A stretch of DNA of 23,929 nt from Cyanobacteria bacterium UBA11370 (lineage in GTDB: Bacteria > Cyanobacteriota > Cyanobacteriia > Cyanobacteriales > Coleofasciculaceae): positions 34,969 to 58,897 of the forward strand of contig DNGI01000222.1 of the NCBI GenBank assembly GCA_003486645.1, in the 5' to 3' direction. Shown here piece by piece: positions 15,968-23,840 of this stretch (position 1 is the first letter of the stretch; each line of letters starts with the position of its first letter). Below the pieces are notes generated by a model. That model was not told the DNA's origin. It saw nothing but the letters and a program-made list of their open reading frames with translations, and made no database searches. The position numbers were made by a program, and so were the translations under genes.

Positions 15968-16063
15968 CATACCCTACCAATGTGGCTACAAATGGTTAAT
16001 TGAGAATGGTGCAATATCTCAAGTGAACAAAACTTTTACTTACCCTAAAAATCGCTAATAACT

Positions 16064-16837
16064 TTAAGCCACAGTATCTGGATCAATCCCTAATTCGCGC
16101 AATCGTTGGGCTAATTTTTGAGCGCGTTCAGCTTGTTGTCTTGCTTCTTCTCGCGCCACAATCACCTCCTCACTATCAGTAGCAATCAACTCCCCTGAAA
16201 GCGTCATCCACCGCAACCACACTCGCTCAATCCCCCGAAAACTTCCGTACCACACCCCCAAACTTAACTCTAACTCCGGTATTACTAAACGACCATTTGT
16301 TAAATTTGCAGGCTCATAACTCCCCTCAACTAAATGAAAAACCTGAAGTTCCTGGCTGTATCGACTAAAAATCACATAATAAGGTACACGCAAAATCTGC
16401 TCATAAACTTGCCATTTAGTTGGCGGATTTCCCTGTTGTTGCACCGTCCGACCCAAATCCTCATCCTCTGTCCCTGGAGATAATAATTCTACTACCACAA
16501 ACGGACTAATTTCTTCTTGCCAAACCACATAACTCAAACGCAATTCTCGCCGTTCATAGAGTCGAGGAATCCCTACCACTCCAAACCAATCTGGACGCTT
16601 ATACCAGTTGGTATGATTAACGTCGTAATAAAGGTTTAGATCACAAGCTGAAAATACTTCCTCTGCACTCCAATTTGGCGGTTGAAAGGTTAAAAAGAGT
16701 AGTAAAGGTTGGAAAAAATGAAACTCATCAGGCAATCCCGGTTCCTCCGGATTATCAGTTGGTAAATCATACATGGTGGGCAAGGTTTGCCGGGGGGAAA
16801 GTGGAGGATTGGCTTGAGTGGGAAGACGAATTATCAT
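16064..16837 (-). CDS. Uma2 family (DUF820) putative endonuclease
   Basis: A 257-residue member of the Uma2 family in the longer variety with a C-terminal coiled segment (AREEARQQAERAQKLAQRLRELG). The nuclease core shows KRPDWFGVVGIPRLY (about 80-95) and FVVVELLSPGTEDEDLGRT (about 112-130), which supply the D and E residues expected for a PD-(D/E)xK site. The C-terminal tail ends in LGIDPDTVA, a frequent ending of such cyanobacterial proteins. It is a different subgroup from the protein at 356-994. The start is the ATG at 16835-16837. It follows the DUF4351 gene on the same strand with a 44-base gap, so the two may be co-transcribed. Role unknown; such families may act in genome maintenance or as mobile-element-related nucleases. 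Confidence 0.83.
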   Translation of the reverse strand: MIIRLPTQANPPLSPRQTLPTMYDLPTDNPEEPGLPDEFHFFQPLLLFLTFQPPNWSAEEVFSACDLNLYYDVNHTNWYKRPDWFGVVGIPRLYERRELRLSYVVWQEEISPFVVVELLSPGTEDEDLGRTVQQQGNPPTKWQVYEQILRVPYYVIFSRYSQELQVFHLVEGSYEPANLTNGRLVIPELELSLGVWYGSFRGIERVWLRWMTLSGELIATDSEEVIVAREEARQQAERAQKLAQRLRELGIDPDTVA

Positions 16838-16881
16838 GATTTTCGGTATGTTCTCTAGTTATCAATACTTTATAGCAAAAT

Positions 16882-17979
16882 TTACTCATCCCGCTGTTCA
16901 AACCAAACCACTAAATCATTAACCTCTGTAAAATCTAACAAAGCCTCTCCTAACGCCTCCAACTGCTCAACGGATAACTCTCGAACCCGCTCAATTAATG
17001 ATAAATCAACCTCACCAAATCGTCGTGTAAGCTGGCGTATAATTAAGGCTATTTCTCCTTCTCGTCGCTGCTGTTGATCTAACCAAGCTATTAGATCCGT
17101 TGTTACCGAAAAATCTAATAGCGCCTCTCCTAATTCCTCTAACGCCAGAGTTGATAACCTACGAATTTGTTCTTGCAATATCGGGTTAATATCACCTAGT
17201 TGTCGGGTTAGTTGGCGCACAATTACAGCGACTTGTCCTTCGCGTCGTCCTTCGCGCCGTCCTTCCTGCCGTCCTTCGCGCCGTCCTTCCTGCTGTCCTT
17301 CCTGCCGTCCCTGCTGTAATCCCTGTTGTAATCCCTGTTGTAATCCCTGCTGCAAGATATCTTGATAAATCACAGATCCACGCATAATTTCCTCTCGAAA
17401 TAAGTGACGAATATCTCGTTTTTCAAACCGCAATCCAGCCAGAATTTGTACACAACCAGAAATATTTTGTCGCTCCTGTCTATTAGAAATTGTAGCTACT
17501 CTTTCCGCAACTTGTGTTAGTAGTGTTTGTGGAGAATCAGTTTGCGTTAAAGTGGCTAGCGGTAGAAGTGCGGGATGGGAGAGAAATACGGCTGGATCTT
17601 GTTCCCACAAGCGAACAACTCGATAATGGTGAACAGTTGTGTCGTCTCGATAGTCGTCGGTAAAGGCAACTTCATGGGTCGTTTCTTGTAAAAAGATAAC
17701 CACCTGCACCACTGCACATTGATATTGCCGCTTTAATCTTACTGAATAATCGAGCATCCGGAAGGGAATCGGCTGGTCAGAGTAGGGTAGAGTTTGAAAT
17801 TCGATGTGTAAAATTTGATTAGCTGTTTGCAAAAAACTGACAGAATCGGCACGAATCGGTTCTAATGTCAATTCAGTTTTAAGGATTTCAACATTAGCCG
17901 ATTCAACGCTAAGTAACCAGTTAACAAACTCAGTTGGATATTGTTCGGCTAGATATTTACAAGCATTGTCGTAACTCAA
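16882..17979 (-). CDS. Rpn-like nuclease-family protein with two DUF4351 repeats
   Basis: A 365-residue protein. Residues 1-200 are of the Rpn/PD-(D/E)xK transposase-related type (MSYDNACKYLAEQYPTEFVN, then RADSVSFL with D45 and ILHIEFQ with E60 and Q62 as active-site candidates). Residues 210-248 are low complexity, with repeated QGLQ and REGR units. Two copies of DUF4351 follow (about 249-303 and 307-361), each with (V/I)IRQLTR, (L/F)G-(D/E), LS-x-x-x-LE-x-LGEALLDF. In the family one DUF4351 copy is usual; here it is doubled. Rpn proteins promote RecA-independent recombination in E. coli; activity of this cyanobacterial subgroup is not known. The start is the ATG at 17977-17979. Confidence 0.85.
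   Translation of the reverse strand: MSYDNACKYLAEQYPTEFVNWLLSVESANVEILKTELTLEPIRADSVSFLQTANQILHIEFQTLPYSDQPIPFRMLDYSVRLKRQYQCAVVQVVIFLQETTHEVAFTDDYRDDTTVHHYRVVRLWEQDPAVFLSHPALLPLATLTQTDSPQTLLTQVAERVATISNRQERQNISGCVQILAGLRFEKRDIRHLFREEIMRGSVIYQDILQQGLQQGLQQGLQQGRQEGQQEGRREGRQEGRREGRREGQVAVIVRQLTRQLGDINPILQEQIRRLSTLALEELGEALLDFSVTTDLIAWLDQQQRREGEIALIIRQLTRRFGEVDLSLIERVRELSVEQLEALGEALLDFTEVNDLVVWFEQRDE
17233..17355. repeat. In-frame repeat coding a QG/EG-rich linker
   Basis: Near-identical 12-base units (for example TCCTTCCTGCCG and AATCCCTGTTGT on the plus strand) are arranged in tandem within the DUF4351 gene. They code for GLQQ and GRRE/GRQE tetrapeptides. Unit number can change without breaking the frame, which suggests length polymorphism. 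Confidence 0.85.
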
Positions 17980-18052
17980 CTTCAGTTTTTTTCCTCACTT
18001 TACTACTATCTGCACTTTAGCAAAGTTTGATATCAGCAAGCGATCGCCCCTA

Positions 18053-18081
18053 CAAAAAAGCCCCCCTTAAAAAGGAGGGTG
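18053..18081 (-). terminator. Intrinsic terminator of the ndhF3-ndhD3-cupA operon
   Basis: On the minus strand CCCTCCTT-TTT-AAGGGGGG forms an 8-bp stem with one mismatch, followed by C and a run of six T. It starts 19 bases after the cupA stop codon. It marks the operon end, so no further gene such as cupS belongs to this transcript. Confidence 0.82.
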
Positions 18082-18097
18082 GTAAAAATATTGCTTC

Positions 18098-19432
18098 CTA
18101 TCTGTAATTTGGTGTCTGAATATTCCGCAACCGCGCTGCATCACGAATGCCATATTCAGGACGGCAAAAACGGTCTAATTGCGCCTCAAAAAATGCCCGA
18201 TTTGCTTTCAAATGCTTCGGATTTGGGTCATCTAACGGATACAAGAGTGCTGTCCGTAATGCTTGAAACACCGCAGATGTCACACAGTACATCGAACGTT
18301 GAAACGTTACAGCAATTTGGTTCAAAATATCATCTTCATTCCGACAGCGCTTTGCGTAAAATTCTTGGAGATAGGGAGGGAGGAAATGTAGCATATCCTG
18401 CATTAACAAAGTCGGAGGGATACCTGCTGAACCAACGGGGAATTTATCTGCATAAAGAACTCCATAATGGAAATCTTTCTGATCGCTAGGAACTTGTTTT
18501 GCTTGGGCATTGTAAGACTTTGTTCCTCTAAAGGGTGCAGTCCGATAGAAAACAGCTTCTACATAAGGAAGTGCTGCTTCATATAACCAGGTAAATCCCT
18601 TTGATTTGGGAATAACGTCGTAGCATTCTCCCTTAGTATAAACGTGATGGTAAATGGGACGACCTGCGATCGCAAAAATCCCATTCACTAAAAAATTCAT
18701 CGCATCGGGTACAGTTTTAATTTTCCCCTCATCATACAAATCCGATACTTCAAAGAAAACAGGAGCCATAACTTCCCAAAACAGTCCCAAATTACTGTAA
18801 TATGAGGCTTGACGGCACTGTTCTAAAAATAAGTCTGGGAACATTTTATGAATTCCCAGCATCACAGGATTGCCTTTGAAGTAAGCCTTAATTGCTCTAT
18901 CAGCGTTAGCTTTGTATTCTTCAGAATCGAGATAAGGGTCGAATTTATTAACGGGTGCATACATATTACGATGCCAAAGCATCGCCTGCATACAAGCTTC
19001 AGCGAATTCCATGTTAATTCGGTCGTGCCACAAGTGGTGGAATAACTTGGGCATTTTCCCTGTTTCACCTTTTTCTATGAATTCTAATAATTCAGGATGG
19101 GCGGTTGCTTCACCTCGCCAAATCCGTAAATCTGCATCATCTCCAGCGTAGTGATTATGCAGTTCTAAATACTCTTTGGGTAAGAAGTATTTAAAGAAAG
19201 GTAAGGGATTTAAAAAGACTCGTTCACCAATATAAAGTAAGTCACGCCAGTAGAAATCCATCGGCACAGCATAAGCTTTCCAAATGCCGATAATTTGCAT
19301 GAGATTTTCTGGACTATCCGGTATCATTGCACCCCCTGCTTCTAAGCGGTGAATGACTTCGGCAAATTCATGCTTGGAGGGGGGGAGTTTGGGGGTTGGC
19401 GTTGCGGTTGGTTTCTCTAGAGTTGCTGTCAT
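18098..19432 (-). CDS. cupA: CO2 hydration protein CupA (ChpY)
   Basis: A 444-residue protein of the CO2 hydration (Chp/Cup) family. It is the peripheral subunit on the NDH-1MS complex that converts CO2 to bicarbonate with carbonic-anhydrase-like activity coupled to electron flow, on the cytoplasmic side of the thylakoid membrane. Family marks include the low-complexity threonine/proline start, then KHEFAEVIHRLEAGGAMIPD, YAVPMDFYWRDLLYIGERVF, LWHDRINMEFAEACMQAMLW and FPVGSAGIPPTLLMQDMLHF. Assignment to CupA rather than CupB comes from the neighbours ndhD3 and ndhF3, the inducible high-affinity set. The gap to ndhD3 is 57 bases and contains a palindrome. The start is the ATG at 19430-19432. 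Confidence 0.92.
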   Translation of the reverse strand: MTATLEKPTATPTPKLPPSKHEFAEVIHRLEAGGAMIPDSPENLMQIIGIWKAYAVPMDFYWRDLLYIGERVFLNPLPFFKYFLPKEYLELHNHYAGDDADLRIWRGEATAHPELLEFIEKGETGKMPKLFHHLWHDRINMEFAEACMQAMLWHRNMYAPVNKFDPYLDSEEYKANADRAIKAYFKGNPVMLGIHKMFPDLFLEQCRQASYYSNLGLFWEVMAPVFFEVSDLYDEGKIKTVPDAMNFLVNGIFAIAGRPIYHHVYTKGECYDVIPKSKGFTWLYEAALPYVEAVFYRTAPFRGTKSYNAQAKQVPSDQKDFHYGVLYADKFPVGSAGIPPTLLMQDMLHFLPPYLQEFYAKRCRNEDDILNQIAVTFQRSMYCVTSAVFQALRTALLYPLDDPNPKHLKANRAFFEAQLDRFCRPEYGIRDAARLRNIQTPNYR

Positions 19433-19467
19433 AGTTTTATGTTGGGACGAGATTATTGAATAGTAGG

Positions 19468-19482
19468 GTGGGCAATGCCCAC
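19468..19482. repeat. Palindrome GTGGGCAATGCCCAC between ndhD3 and cupA
   Basis: A perfect 7-bp inverted repeat around one base in the 57-base gap of the operon. The sequence TAGGGTGGGCAATGCCCAC is, as I recall, a dispersed cyanobacterial repeat. In the transcript it could form a small hairpin affecting the ratio of NdhD3 to CupA. Confidence 0.75.
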
Positions 19483-19489
19483 ATCTTGC

Positions 19490-21001
19490 TCATTTCTGCG
19501 TACTTAACTCAGGTTTGAAGGCTAGTTGCTGATTGCTGTTGGTTGGGATAGAAGCAACAATTTGTGTTGTAGTTGTCTCTGTCCAGCGTACTAACCAAAT
19601 CGGTTGTATTCCTAAGAAAATGATTAGAACAGCTAATACTAAAGCTGGAGCTTTTTCTCCCCAATTCACTGTGGGATAATAAGCGGTGTTGTTGTCAAGT
19701 TTACCAAAACAAGTGCGGTTCAGGAGAATGACAAAGTAAACGGCGGTTAAACCAGAAGCGAAGATGCACAAAAGGGTTTGCCAAGGAAAGACTGAATAGC
19801 TGCCTTGGAAGACTAAAAATTCAGCAATAAAACCGACTAAACCCGGAATTCCTGCACTTGCCATTCCGCCTAAAATTAAGAGGGCACTAGTCAGAGGTAA
19901 ACCTCGCAGAGGGTTCATTAAACCATTAAGAACATCTAGATCACGAGTCCCCACTTTTGTTTCAATCACACCCACTAAATAAAACAGAATGGCTAGAATT
20001 AAACCATGGCTAACCATTTGAGAAACAGCGCCTAAAAGACTCAAAGGAGTCAGCGCCGCCGCCGCAACTACGATATAGCCCATATGACCAATTGAACTAT
20101 AGGCGACCATGCGTTTAATATCTTTTTGGGCGATCGCCGTTAATGCCCCATACAGTACACTCACTACCCCAATAATCGATAACCCTGGCGCTACCAATGC
20201 CCAAGTTTCAGGAAATAGCTGTAAACCAAATCGTACTAACCCATACGTTCCTAACTTAGCAACCATTCCTCCTAAAAGAATTGCCACAACAGGCGACGCT
20301 TCAACATAAGCATCAGGCAACCACGTATGCAAAGGAACCAAAGGAATTTTGATGCCAAAGCCTACTAACAATAAGGTAAGTAGAATTAACTGAGTGGTTA
20401 AGGATAATCCTTCAGTTGCGATCGCACTATAATCAAAACTGGTGGAATGACTCAACCACGTCATCCCCAGGAATGCTGCTAAAATGAGAATTCCTGATAC
20501 CGCCGTATAGATCAGAAATTTCATCGCCGCATATTCCCGTTTCTCACCTCCCCAAATTGCAATTAAGAGGTATAACGGGATTAATATCAGCTCATAAAAC
20601 AGGACGAACAGCAGCAAATTTTCAGCCAGTAATGCTCCCGTAACCCCAGCATTAACCAGTAAAATCATCGCATATTTGAGCCGGGGGCGCTCAACATTAA
20701 TTCGACCACTAAAGATAGCGATTAATGTTAGTAAACTCCCTAACGCGACTAGTGGAAACGATAATCCATCAACACCTAATTTATAGGTTAAGCCGATTTG
20801 GGGAATCCAGGGTAAATACTCTTGAAACTGAAATCCTGCATTGGTTAAGTCAAATTGTATCCCTAGCCAAATCGTAACGAGTAAAATAGCGCTGGTTATT
20901 GCTAGGGCAATAGAACGTAACTGTTTCTCTGCTATATTTCCAGGAAAAAATCCAACTAACGCAGCGCCTACTACAGGCAACCAAATTAAGGTACTTAGCA
21001 T
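19490..21001 (-). CDS. ndhD3: NAD(P)H-quinone oxidoreductase subunit D3
   Basis: A 503-residue proton-pumping antiporter-like subunit (NdhD/Nuo-M family) with about 14 membrane helices. Hallmarks are ELILIPLYLLIAIWGG with the conserved glutamate and lysine contexts, LHTWLPDAYVEASPVVAILLGGMVAKLGTYGL, and KRMVAYSSIGHMGYIV. As D3 it belongs to the CO2-uptake NDH-1MS complex, which is inferred from neighbours ndhF3 and cupA. The frame is open to 21085, but the extra 28 residues are only Q, T and N coded by a heptamer array and would start at a TTG. The ATG at 20999-21001 beginning MLSTLIWLPVVG is the family start. No ribosome-binding site is seen because the repeat occupies that position. Confidence 0.92.
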   Translation of the reverse strand: MLSTLIWLPVVGAALVGFFPGNIAEKQLRSIALAITSAILLVTIWLGIQFDLTNAGFQFQEYLPWIPQIGLTYKLGVDGLSFPLVALGSLLTLIAIFSGRINVERPRLKYAMILLVNAGVTGALLAENLLLFVLFYELILIPLYLLIAIWGGEKREYAAMKFLIYTAVSGILILAAFLGMTWLSHSTSFDYSAIATEGLSLTTQLILLTLLLVGFGIKIPLVPLHTWLPDAYVEASPVVAILLGGMVAKLGTYGLVRFGLQLFPETWALVAPGLSIIGVVSVLYGALTAIAQKDIKRMVAYSSIGHMGYIVVAAAALTPLSLLGAVSQMVSHGLILAILFYLVGVIETKVGTRDLDVLNGLMNPLRGLPLTSALLILGGMASAGIPGLVGFIAEFLVFQGSYSVFPWQTLLCIFASGLTAVYFVILLNRTCFGKLDNNTAYYPTVNWGEKAPALVLAVLIIFLGIQPIWLVRWTETTTTQIVASIPTNSNQQLAFKPELSTQK

Positions 21002-21072
21002 TGTGTTGTTTGTTGTTGGTTGTTGGTTGGTTGTTGGTTGTTGTTGGTTGTTGGTTGTTGGTTGTTGGTTAG
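21002..21072. repeat. Heptanucleotide (GTTGGTT-type) array upstream of ndhD3
   Basis: About ten partly irregular units of TTGTTGG/TTGGTTG occupy the bases directly before the ndhD3 start codon (read on the plus strand), in the gap between ndhF3 and ndhD3. Some units are 4 or 10 bases instead of 7. Family and orientation match the array at 1178-1247. Confidence 0.92.
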
Positions 21073-21122
21073 CTTCTATCGTCAATTAAAATAAAGACAA
21101 TAGGGAACACCGTAATGACCAC

Positions 21123-21152
21123 AAACTAACAACCAGCAACTAACAACTAATA
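21123..21152. repeat. Short partner array of inverted heptamers
   Basis: AACTAACAACCAGCAACTAA and following bases, about four units, lie just after the ndhF3 stop and are the inverted counterpart of the array at 21002-21072. The spacer between them is about 50 bases. Confidence 0.8.
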
Positions 21153-21153
21153 A

Positions 21154-23016
21154 CTATCCCCCAATAATTAAGGAAATTCGAGCTAATAATGGCCAGCTTA
21201 GTAAAATTCCCAGGAGGGCAACGCCTAAGAGAATTGTTAAGGCATAAAATTGGGTTTGTCCGGAAACGTTATACTTTAAACTTTGTCCCCCAAATACAGT
21301 TACTATGCCGACCAGATTAACTACACCATCAACGATATAGCGGTCAATCCACGAAATTGTTTTCGAGATTAAATCAACAGCTAATACCACGGTTAGGCGA
21401 TAAAGTTTTTGGGTGTAAAAGTCGTAAGCAAAGAAGTCTTGGAAGGACTTAGACCCAAATTTTACAGGTTTCGCCCAGCCGTCATTGAGATAAATGAATG
21501 CTCCCAATCCACAACCAATACTACTGGATAAAATAAGTAGTCCAGCGACAGTCGTATTGAGAGTTTCCCAATTCGGCAGTAATTGCCATTTTAGGAGAAG
21601 GATGGGAACATGCAATGTGAAACCCATTAACCCTAACATGGGTAATGCCATAGGCCAGTGAATTTCTGGCGATCGCTCACTCATTTGTTTAGGTTTGCCA
21701 CCAAATATTAAACCGAATACGCGGGTTAAACTAAAGGTGGCTAAAGTATTAACAAATAGCAATACTCCCCAAAGCCAAGAGTAGTGATTAGAAAGATGAT
21801 CCCCTAATTGCACTAATGCCCAAAATCCACCCAGAGGAGGTACTGCAACTAATCCGGCTGCACCCACAATATAAGATAATCCCGATGCAGGTCTTCTCGA
21901 CCACAAACCGCCTAATTGAGTCACATCTTGAGTGATGCTATTCCATACAATCGCCCCAACACTCATCACTAACAAACCCATCGCAACGGCGTAGGTCAAC
22001 ATTAATAAAAAGGCGGTCTGAATTTGTCCAGTTCCTACAGCGATAAATACTAAACCCATGTAGGCGCTGACTAAATAAGAAAGGGTACGTTTGATATCAA
22101 TTTGACCTATTGCCACCATCGTACCGCCCACCGCTGTAACCGCACCAATCAATAATGTGGTAGATACGGCGAAGGGAGAAAGGGCGATAACGGGTTGAAG
22201 TTGAATCAGTACCCAAGCGCCTGTAGCGACAACGACCGAGTTCCGTAAAATCGTGCTGGGAACTGGCCCTTCCATCGCTTCATCTAACCACAAATGCAGG
22301 GGAAATTGAGCGCATTTACCCATTGGACCGGCAATTAATGCTAAACCTAATAAAGTGGCAACCTTTGGGTCTAGGTTCGCTGTACTTGCCCACTCTGCAA
22401 GTTCTGAAAAATTCCAGGTTCCTGACAAGGGATAGATCGCAATAACGCCCATTAAGAGAAATAAATCTCCGACCCGTTTGGTTAAAAACGCATCTCTAGC
22501 ACCTGTGACTACCAATGACTGATTAAACCAAAATCCGACTAAAAGGTAAGTTCCAAGGGTAAGAATTTCCAGAATGATGTAACTGAAAAATAACGAATTG
22601 GAAAGCGCAAGTCCACACATTCCCGCTTCAAACATGGCTAGCAAGGAATAAAAACGCGCCCAACCCCAATCCATTTCCATGTAGCCAATAGCATAAATTT
22701 GGGCTAGTAGGTTCAACCCGGTGACGACCATCGTTGCACCAATAGTCACTGAAGAGAGTTGTACCGGAATGGTCAAGTCTAGATCGACAACGTGCAACCA
22801 GGGAATCAGTAATTCTTGGGCGGGTTGATTCCACGTAGCGGGTAGGGCAAGTAACCCATGTAAAAATGCGATCGCCGTCATGATCGCATTGATATAACCA
22901 GACGGTCGCGGCCCTGTACGACGAATAATTGCTGGCGACCAAGGGACAGCTAAAAGTGCCCCGATTAGGGCGTAACAGGGGATTAACCAGGCAGTCTGTA
23001 GGAAGAATTGAGCCAT
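21154..23016 (-). CDS. ndhF3: NAD(P)H-quinone oxidoreductase subunit F3
   Basis: A 620-residue membrane protein of the NdhF/NuoL antiporter-like family, first gene of the CO2-uptake operon. Visible marks: many hydrophobic helices; YIILEILTLGTYLLVGFWF with the conserved glutamate; RDAFLTKRVGDLFLLMG; GPMGKCAQFPLHLWLDEAMEGPVPSTILRNSVVVATGAWVL, where the usual SALIHAATMV-type text is changed as in F3 proteins; and a long C-terminal lateral helix region. Its divergence from standard NdhF1 in the QFPLHLWLDEAMEGP segment supports F3. The start at ATG 23014-23016 has a good AAGAGG ribosome-binding site eight bases upstream. Expression in relatives is induced by low inorganic carbon through CcmR/NdhR. 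Confidence 0.93.
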   Translation of the reverse strand: MAQFFLQTAWLIPCYALIGALLAVPWSPAIIRRTGPRPSGYINAIMTAIAFLHGLLALPATWNQPAQELLIPWLHVVDLDLTIPVQLSSVTIGATMVVTGLNLLAQIYAIGYMEMDWGWARFYSLLAMFEAGMCGLALSNSLFFSYIILEILTLGTYLLVGFWFNQSLVVTGARDAFLTKRVGDLFLLMGVIAIYPLSGTWNFSELAEWASTANLDPKVATLLGLALIAGPMGKCAQFPLHLWLDEAMEGPVPSTILRNSVVVATGAWVLIQLQPVIALSPFAVSTTLLIGAVTAVGGTMVAIGQIDIKRTLSYLVSAYMGLVFIAVGTGQIQTAFLLMLTYAVAMGLLVMSVGAIVWNSITQDVTQLGGLWSRRPASGLSYIVGAAGLVAVPPLGGFWALVQLGDHLSNHYSWLWGVLLFVNTLATFSLTRVFGLIFGGKPKQMSERSPEIHWPMALPMLGLMGFTLHVPILLLKWQLLPNWETLNTTVAGLLILSSSIGCGLGAFIYLNDGWAKPVKFGSKSFQDFFAYDFYTQKLYRLTVVLAVDLISKTISWIDRYIVDGVVNLVGIVTVFGGQSLKYNVSGQTQFYALTILLGVALLGILLSWPLLARISLIIGG

Positions 23017-23073
23017 CGCATGACCTCTTGTCAGGACAGAACTAGTCAGAATCTAGGCAGGCAATACTGAACT

Positions 23074-23096
23074 AGCCCTTTTTTGTTTGAAGGGCT
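23074..23096 (-). promoter_or_regulatory. Leader hairpin in the ndhF3 5' region
   Basis: AGCCCTT and AAGGGCT form a 7-bp stem with a 9-base loop about 60-80 bases before the ndhF3 start codon, flanked by two ACTAG copies. On the minus strand the second arm is not followed by a U-run, so a leader structure fits better than a terminator. Confidence 0.4.
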
Positions 23097-23383
23097 TTGA
23101 CTAGCCTTAACTAAAATTTACTATTTTTTAATCTTGAATTTAAATTGTAATAGCTGCCTGACCAAAATCAAATGAACCCGCTAAAGGATTTGGCAATACG
23201 GCTCTTAACGGATTCTTATCTTGCCCTTACTAGTGTTAATACTAATGGTTACTATTGAATTTAATCTATGTTAAGTTTTATTTTTGATTAGAGTCAAAGA
23301 TTTATTAAATTTAATTGACAAAATTGTACTAATAATTATTGGATTTTTGCCCAAACCCAAAAAATCCATTAGAAACTCCCCAT

Positions 23384-23420
23384 AAAGAAAAACTGAAGGT
23401 GCTTACTCCCTCCAGCTTTT
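23384..23420 (-). terminator. Intrinsic terminator of the YkvA-family gene
   Basis: On the minus strand AAAAGCTGGAGG pairs with CCTTCAGTTTTT, a 12-bp stem with two wobbles and a 9-base loop, running into TTTTTC and TTT. It lies about 57 bases after the stop codon. The plus strand also carries a U-rich end, so it may work in both directions. Confidence 0.65.
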
Positions 23421-23476
23421 CTTTACAAACAGTCTATGATCAGGTATATCTAATTCTTAATGTCTATCCAGTTCAA

Positions 23477-23779
23477 TTACTGAACGGAAGCAGACTCAAC
23501 ATCTACTGTTTGTTCAGTGGGATTAACACTCTCAGATGCCACGGTTTCACCTTTTCGAGCTTTGGCACTATCAATCAGCCACTGAGACACCTCAGAAACC
23601 AATAACGTCAAAATCATCACATCATCAATTTGCCCGATGATAGGGATAAAATCTGGGGCAATATCAATCGGAGTCAAGATATAAAATAGTGTTCCCAAAA
23701 TGAGCCACCAACGGTACTTGGGATTCCGGATCGTGTTGCGATACCAATTGTAAAGTGATTGAATAGAAAAATTGTTCAT
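23477..23779 (-). CDS. YkvA / DUF1232 family small membrane protein
   Basis: A 100-residue protein of the DUF1232 (YkvA) family. The diagnostic motif is YILTPIDIAPDFIPIIGQID followed by D: the S/T-P-x-D-x-x-P-D-x-x-P-x-x-G-x-x-D-D pattern at residues 33-53. It is flanked by one hydrophobic segment before (WWLILGTLFYILTPI) and one after (VMILTLLVSEVSQWLI). The C-terminal 30 residues are polar and probably disordered. Members are widespread in bacteria and plastids; the function is unknown. The start is the ATG at 23777-23779. It is a single gene on the minus strand, upstream of and probably independent of the ndhF3 operon because a terminator intervenes. Confidence 0.85.
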   Translation of the reverse strand: MNNFSIQSLYNWYRNTIRNPKYRWWLILGTLFYILTPIDIAPDFIPIIGQIDDVMILTLLVSEVSQWLIDSAKARKGETVASESVNPTEQTVDVESASVQ

Positions 23780-23818
23780 GTGTCTTACCCCTACAGCTAC
23801 CTTTCATCCTGACAAATT

Positions 23819-23840
23819 CCCCCAGTAAGTGACTGTGGGG
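23819..23840. promoter_or_regulatory. GC-rich hairpin upstream of the YkvA-family gene
   Basis: CCCCCAGT-AAGTG-ACTGTGGGG can pair as two short stems with a one-base irregularity. It lies 40-60 bases before the YkvA-family start and might be a leader structure or the terminator of a gene beyond the window. No U-run supports a terminator strongly. Confidence 0.35.

Larger units (their letters stand above)
15570..16063. other. Intergenic region made of fold-back repeats
   Basis: No gene is seen. Almost the whole stretch from 15665 to 16014 is inverted repeat: an outer pair (15674-15688 with 16000-16014), a complex fold-back (15665-15847) and a smaller one (15872-15967). Confidence 0.8.
23017..23476. 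promoter_or_regulatory. Upstream region of the CO2-uptake operon
   Basis: 460 AT-rich bases without a gene. It should contain the ndhF3 promoter and any CcmR (LysR-type) site. A candidate minus-strand promoter is TTGACT (23292-23297) and TAACAT (23268-23273) with an 18-base spacer. Three copies of ACTAG occur at about 23041, 23071 and 23100. The regulator gene ccmR, often divergently placed in relatives, is absent here. Confidence 0.45.

Noticed and set aside
18079..18489. Plus-strand open frame of 136 codons opposite cupA
   Set aside because: It is antisense to the conserved end of cupA and has no family features or ribosome-binding site.
21002..21085. N-terminal extension of NdhD3 rich in Q, T and N
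   Set aside because: It starts at a TTG codon, is coded wholly by the heptamer repeat and is not part of the NdhD family; the ATG at 21001 begins the conserved protein.
23200..23345. CcmR/NdhR operator (TCAATG-N10-ATCAAT) upstream of ndhF3
   Set aside because: Only partial matches such as TCAATAG are present; I cannot support a specific site.
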